Assembly (NCBI GenBank): GCA_949361645.1
Contig: OX442425.1
Span: 2,348,171-2,412,170 of the forward strand
Direction: 5' to 3'
DNA from: Spongilla lacustris
Taxonomy: Eukaryota > Porifera > Demospongiae > Spongillida > Spongillidae
Length of the DNA: 64,000 nt
This document shows positions 62,701 through 64,000 of the stretch, in pieces. The translations under genes and the position numbers were made by a program. The notes under the pieces were generated by a model, which saw only the letters and a list, made by a program, of their open reading frames with translations, did no database searches and was not told the DNA's origin. Position 1 is the stretch's first letter, and each line of letters begins with the position of its first letter.

Positions 62701-63887
62701 AAAAGTACCCCTTTGTCATTTCTTGGCTACACATAATTGCGAAGTACAACGTGCATGCATGCAGGCATAAAATTAAACGTAGATCATTCAAATACACATG
62801 CATACGCACAATGACACATCGGGGCAACCTCCCCTCCTCTCTTATTGTGCGCTAATTTATAAATACGGTACTTGCAAAACAACCAGTTAGATGAATTCAT
62901 CGTGCAATGATTTTGCTCTATATGCGCGGGAACCTCATGTACTTATTATTTATGTATTTCCAGCCCTATTGGATAATTTTATAGTCTAGTTATTTATTGG
63001 GAACACTGAACCATCACTTGTTTAACTTATGGAGTGATTAAAACAAACACCGCATCTTCCACTATTACACAGTAGCCATTAAAATGGGACCATGCCGCGG
63101 GAACCTTGCGTACAAACGGGAAGTTACGCGTGCGAGGTGGATCCAGAAACCATTGTATATCTCAGCATCTAGCCAACGTACGGCGTTTAGTGTTTTGGGG
63201 AAGAAACAGCATTGGTAGGTGTATACACTAATATCACTCAAAGAGTCATAACTTTGCCAATAATGATAAAGTACTGCACGAAAAGTGGTTCCCGGGCGGG
63301 AACCTAGGTTCCCGCAAGGTTCCCGCTGCGCGTTCGTAAATTAATGTGTGCCAGGTTGAGGACCATATGCATGCAGACTTAGTAAAATTGCAAATTGGTG
63401 TTAATTATTTTATAGGGAGCAGGGTAGGTGGATTCACCTGGGTATTCCTCCGGGGGAACTCCATTTTCCTGCTCTTTATGAATTCAATTATCTTAAACCC
63501 TACCCACCTCGTATATCTCACATACATGTAGTTATCATATATACTCCTTGTGTGGAATTTGCATTATATGTGCATGCACGCAAAGCATCCTTTAGGACTC
63601 TGCAGAATATACATGTAAGTATTTAGGGATTACATGTGTACACACTGTAAGTTCTTTTAGCTGAGGTCTTTGTATCATCACAGTGCGTGCATTACAGGCC
63701 AAGATAGAGGAGTGTCAAAGTATTGGATCACCTGGCCCTGCTCCTCCTCCACCCACACCCCTTCTATCCTTCCGTTGTGGTGGGGGTGGGAGTGGGCCTC
63801 CTCCACCACCTCCTCCTCCACCTCCACCTCTTCCTCCTGGGTTTTCCCCACCTCCACCTCCACCTCCTAGATATGCTCCTGGATCAG
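59116..63887 (+). CDS. Gene C: PARP14-type RRMs fused to repeat, coiled coil and FH1-like region; partial
   Basis: Exons read as 59116-59128, 59951-60103, 60175-60432, 61480-62166 and 63684-63887 (last donor tentative), all phase 1. The first three parallel gene B exons 1-3 in size, phase and sequence. Exon 4 begins with the back half of RRM2 (LHGKDIGETMFGKNRLGQIQ) and then leaves the PARP14 pattern: eleven copies of an 11-residue unit, then a heptad-like helix (VKSLSEQLAAEREEKLLKT). Exon 5 continues the helix and enters runs of 7-11 prolines broken by LPPGFS, as in formin FH1 domains that bind profilin and SH3/WW domains. No FH2 domain is seen; it would lie to the right. Whether this is a formin is inference. 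An unspliced read of exon 5 meets a stop at 63920. Confidence 0.7.
59665..59713 (+). repeat. Long poly-G tract
   Basis: Nearly 50 bases of almost pure G (one A) in gene C intron 1. Shorter G-runs occur at 1517-1534, 4757-4772, 10193-10214 and 13709-13729. It could form G-quadruplexes; the assembled length may be unreliable. Confidence 0.85.
59951..60103 (+). CDS. Gene C exon 2: front half of RRM1
   Basis: Phase 1-1, 153 nt, the same length as gene B exon 2. It shares NPGAS, the FFE(E/D)xGED block and VGSC, but its first strand has drifted (TVEEPKRNPGAS), so RRM1 may be degenerate. The donor is GTACAC. Confidence 0.78.
60175..60432 (+). CDS. Gene C exon 3: RRM1 back half plus RRM2 front half
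   Basis: Phase 1-1, 258 nt. It is closely related to gene B exon 3 at the base level, including [20 protein letters not shown] and [15 protein letters not shown]. The intron before it is 71 nt. The donor is GTCAGT. Confidence 0.85.
60433..61479. other. Gene C intron 3
   Basis: A/T-rich intron sequence. Short open frames such as 61024-61242 show no recognisable domain. Confidence 0.5.
61480..62166 (+). CDS. Gene C exon 4: RRM2 back half, 11-residue repeats, coiled coil
   Basis: Phase 1-1, 687 nt, after a CATGGACAG acceptor, donor GTAAGT. It has an RRM back half at the start, eleven VAAVKTTTAEE-type units, a Val/Glu/Gly-rich spacer and then a charged heptad helix of about 40 residues. Confidence 0.75.
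61560..61922 (+). repeat. 33-bp coding minisatellite, 11 units (V-A-A-V-K-T-T-T-A-E-E)
   Basis: Eleven tandem units of 33 bp lie inside gene C exon 4. Variants include A/S at position 9, E for A at position 3 and I for T at position 7. The frame is kept through all units, which supports selection for coding. The Lys/Thr/Glu composition suggests an extended or helical spacer. Confidence 0.9.
62317..63340. mobile_element. TTAA-flanked element rich in GGTTCCCGC
   Basis: 1024 bp with inverted ends TGTACGAACG / CGTTCGTAAA and TTAA on both sides (62313-62316, 63341-63344). The GGTTCCCGC/GCGGGAACC word is repeated many times near both ends and occasionally inside. No transposase is seen. It lies in the last visible intron of gene C. 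Confidence 0.72.
63684..63887 (+). CDS. Gene C exon 5: coiled-coil end and FH1-like polyproline
   Basis: The acceptor TATCATCACAG joins in phase 1 to continue the helix (RALQAKIEECQSIG), followed by a proline-rich segment. The proposed donor TCAG|GTGCTG is phase 1 but weak. Otherwise the frame runs to a stop at 63920-63922. Confidence 0.6.
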
Positions 63888-64000
63888 GTGCTGCTGTGTG
63901 TGGTGTGTGTCTGCCCACTTAGTGTAAAGTGTTTTGATCATTTTTTTTGCCATTTGCATTAAGGCATCATATGTGAGCACATTTTGAGTATTCAAGAGTG

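Noticed and set aside
63715..63918. Glycine-rich minus-strand frame
   Set aside because: It is the shadow of the polyproline coding sequence on the plus strand.
1..64000. tRNA genes, rRNA genes, CRISPR arrays, bacterial operons
   Set aside because: No tRNA A/B-box pair, rRNA core or spaced direct-repeat array was found. The repeats seen are minisatellites and transposon ends, and gene structure is eukaryotic.

Overview
The window is eukaryotic, and most likely from an invertebrate metazoan; a sponge-like (poriferan) origin is my best guess, not something the sequence proves. The support is many short, phase-consistent exons with GT-AG introns, a PARP14-type macrodomain ADP-ribosyltransferase, a LINE of CR1/Jockey type, Tc1/mariner, hAT-like and Ty3/gypsy relics, and the palindromic word TACATGTA scattered throughout.

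Three related host genes dominate. Gene A (minus strand, 21215 down to 2821, running off the left edge) and gene B (plus strand, 21608-46894, complete) stand head to head around a promoter of about 0.4 kb. Both start with a long tandem array of RRM-like domains. Gene B then carries KH-like repeats, two macrodomains, a WWE domain and a C-terminal PARP-type catalytic domain. This is the PARP14 architecture, a family known for mono-ADP-ribosylation and roles in interferon and antiviral responses in vertebrates. Joining 15 exons in gene B gives 6270 nt, exactly 2089 codons plus stop. Gene C (plus strand, from 59116, running off the right edge) starts with paralogues of gene B exons 1-3. It then changes to an 11-residue tandem repeat, a coiled coil and an FH1-like polyproline stretch.

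The most striking point is the exon logic. Every internal exon of the RRM arrays is phase 1-1 and divisible by three. Each intron cuts an RRM after its third strand, so one exon usually holds the back half of RRM n and the front half of RRM n+1. Exon skipping or duplication would therefore make hybrid RRMs without breaking frame. Gene A shows one such event: the block of exons A4-A6 is repeated as A7-A9.

Between genes B and C lie two paralogue relics (47869-47951 and 49391-50040) and a broken reverse-transcriptase gene (50365-56300) that is itself interrupted by a 2.75 kb element with inverted ends.

The introns are full of mobile DNA. Gene A introns hold a foldback hairpin (2485-2775), an hAT-like MITE with an 8-bp target duplication (3861-4837), a LINE relic (5016-6916), TA-flanked MITEs, a mariner relic (15780-16985) and scrambled gypsy pieces (17200-19935). 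Gene B introns hold a TTAA-flanked element (29313-29780), a long-TIR mariner (34026-36924) and several palindromic MITEs. No tRNA, rRNA or CRISPR array was recognised.
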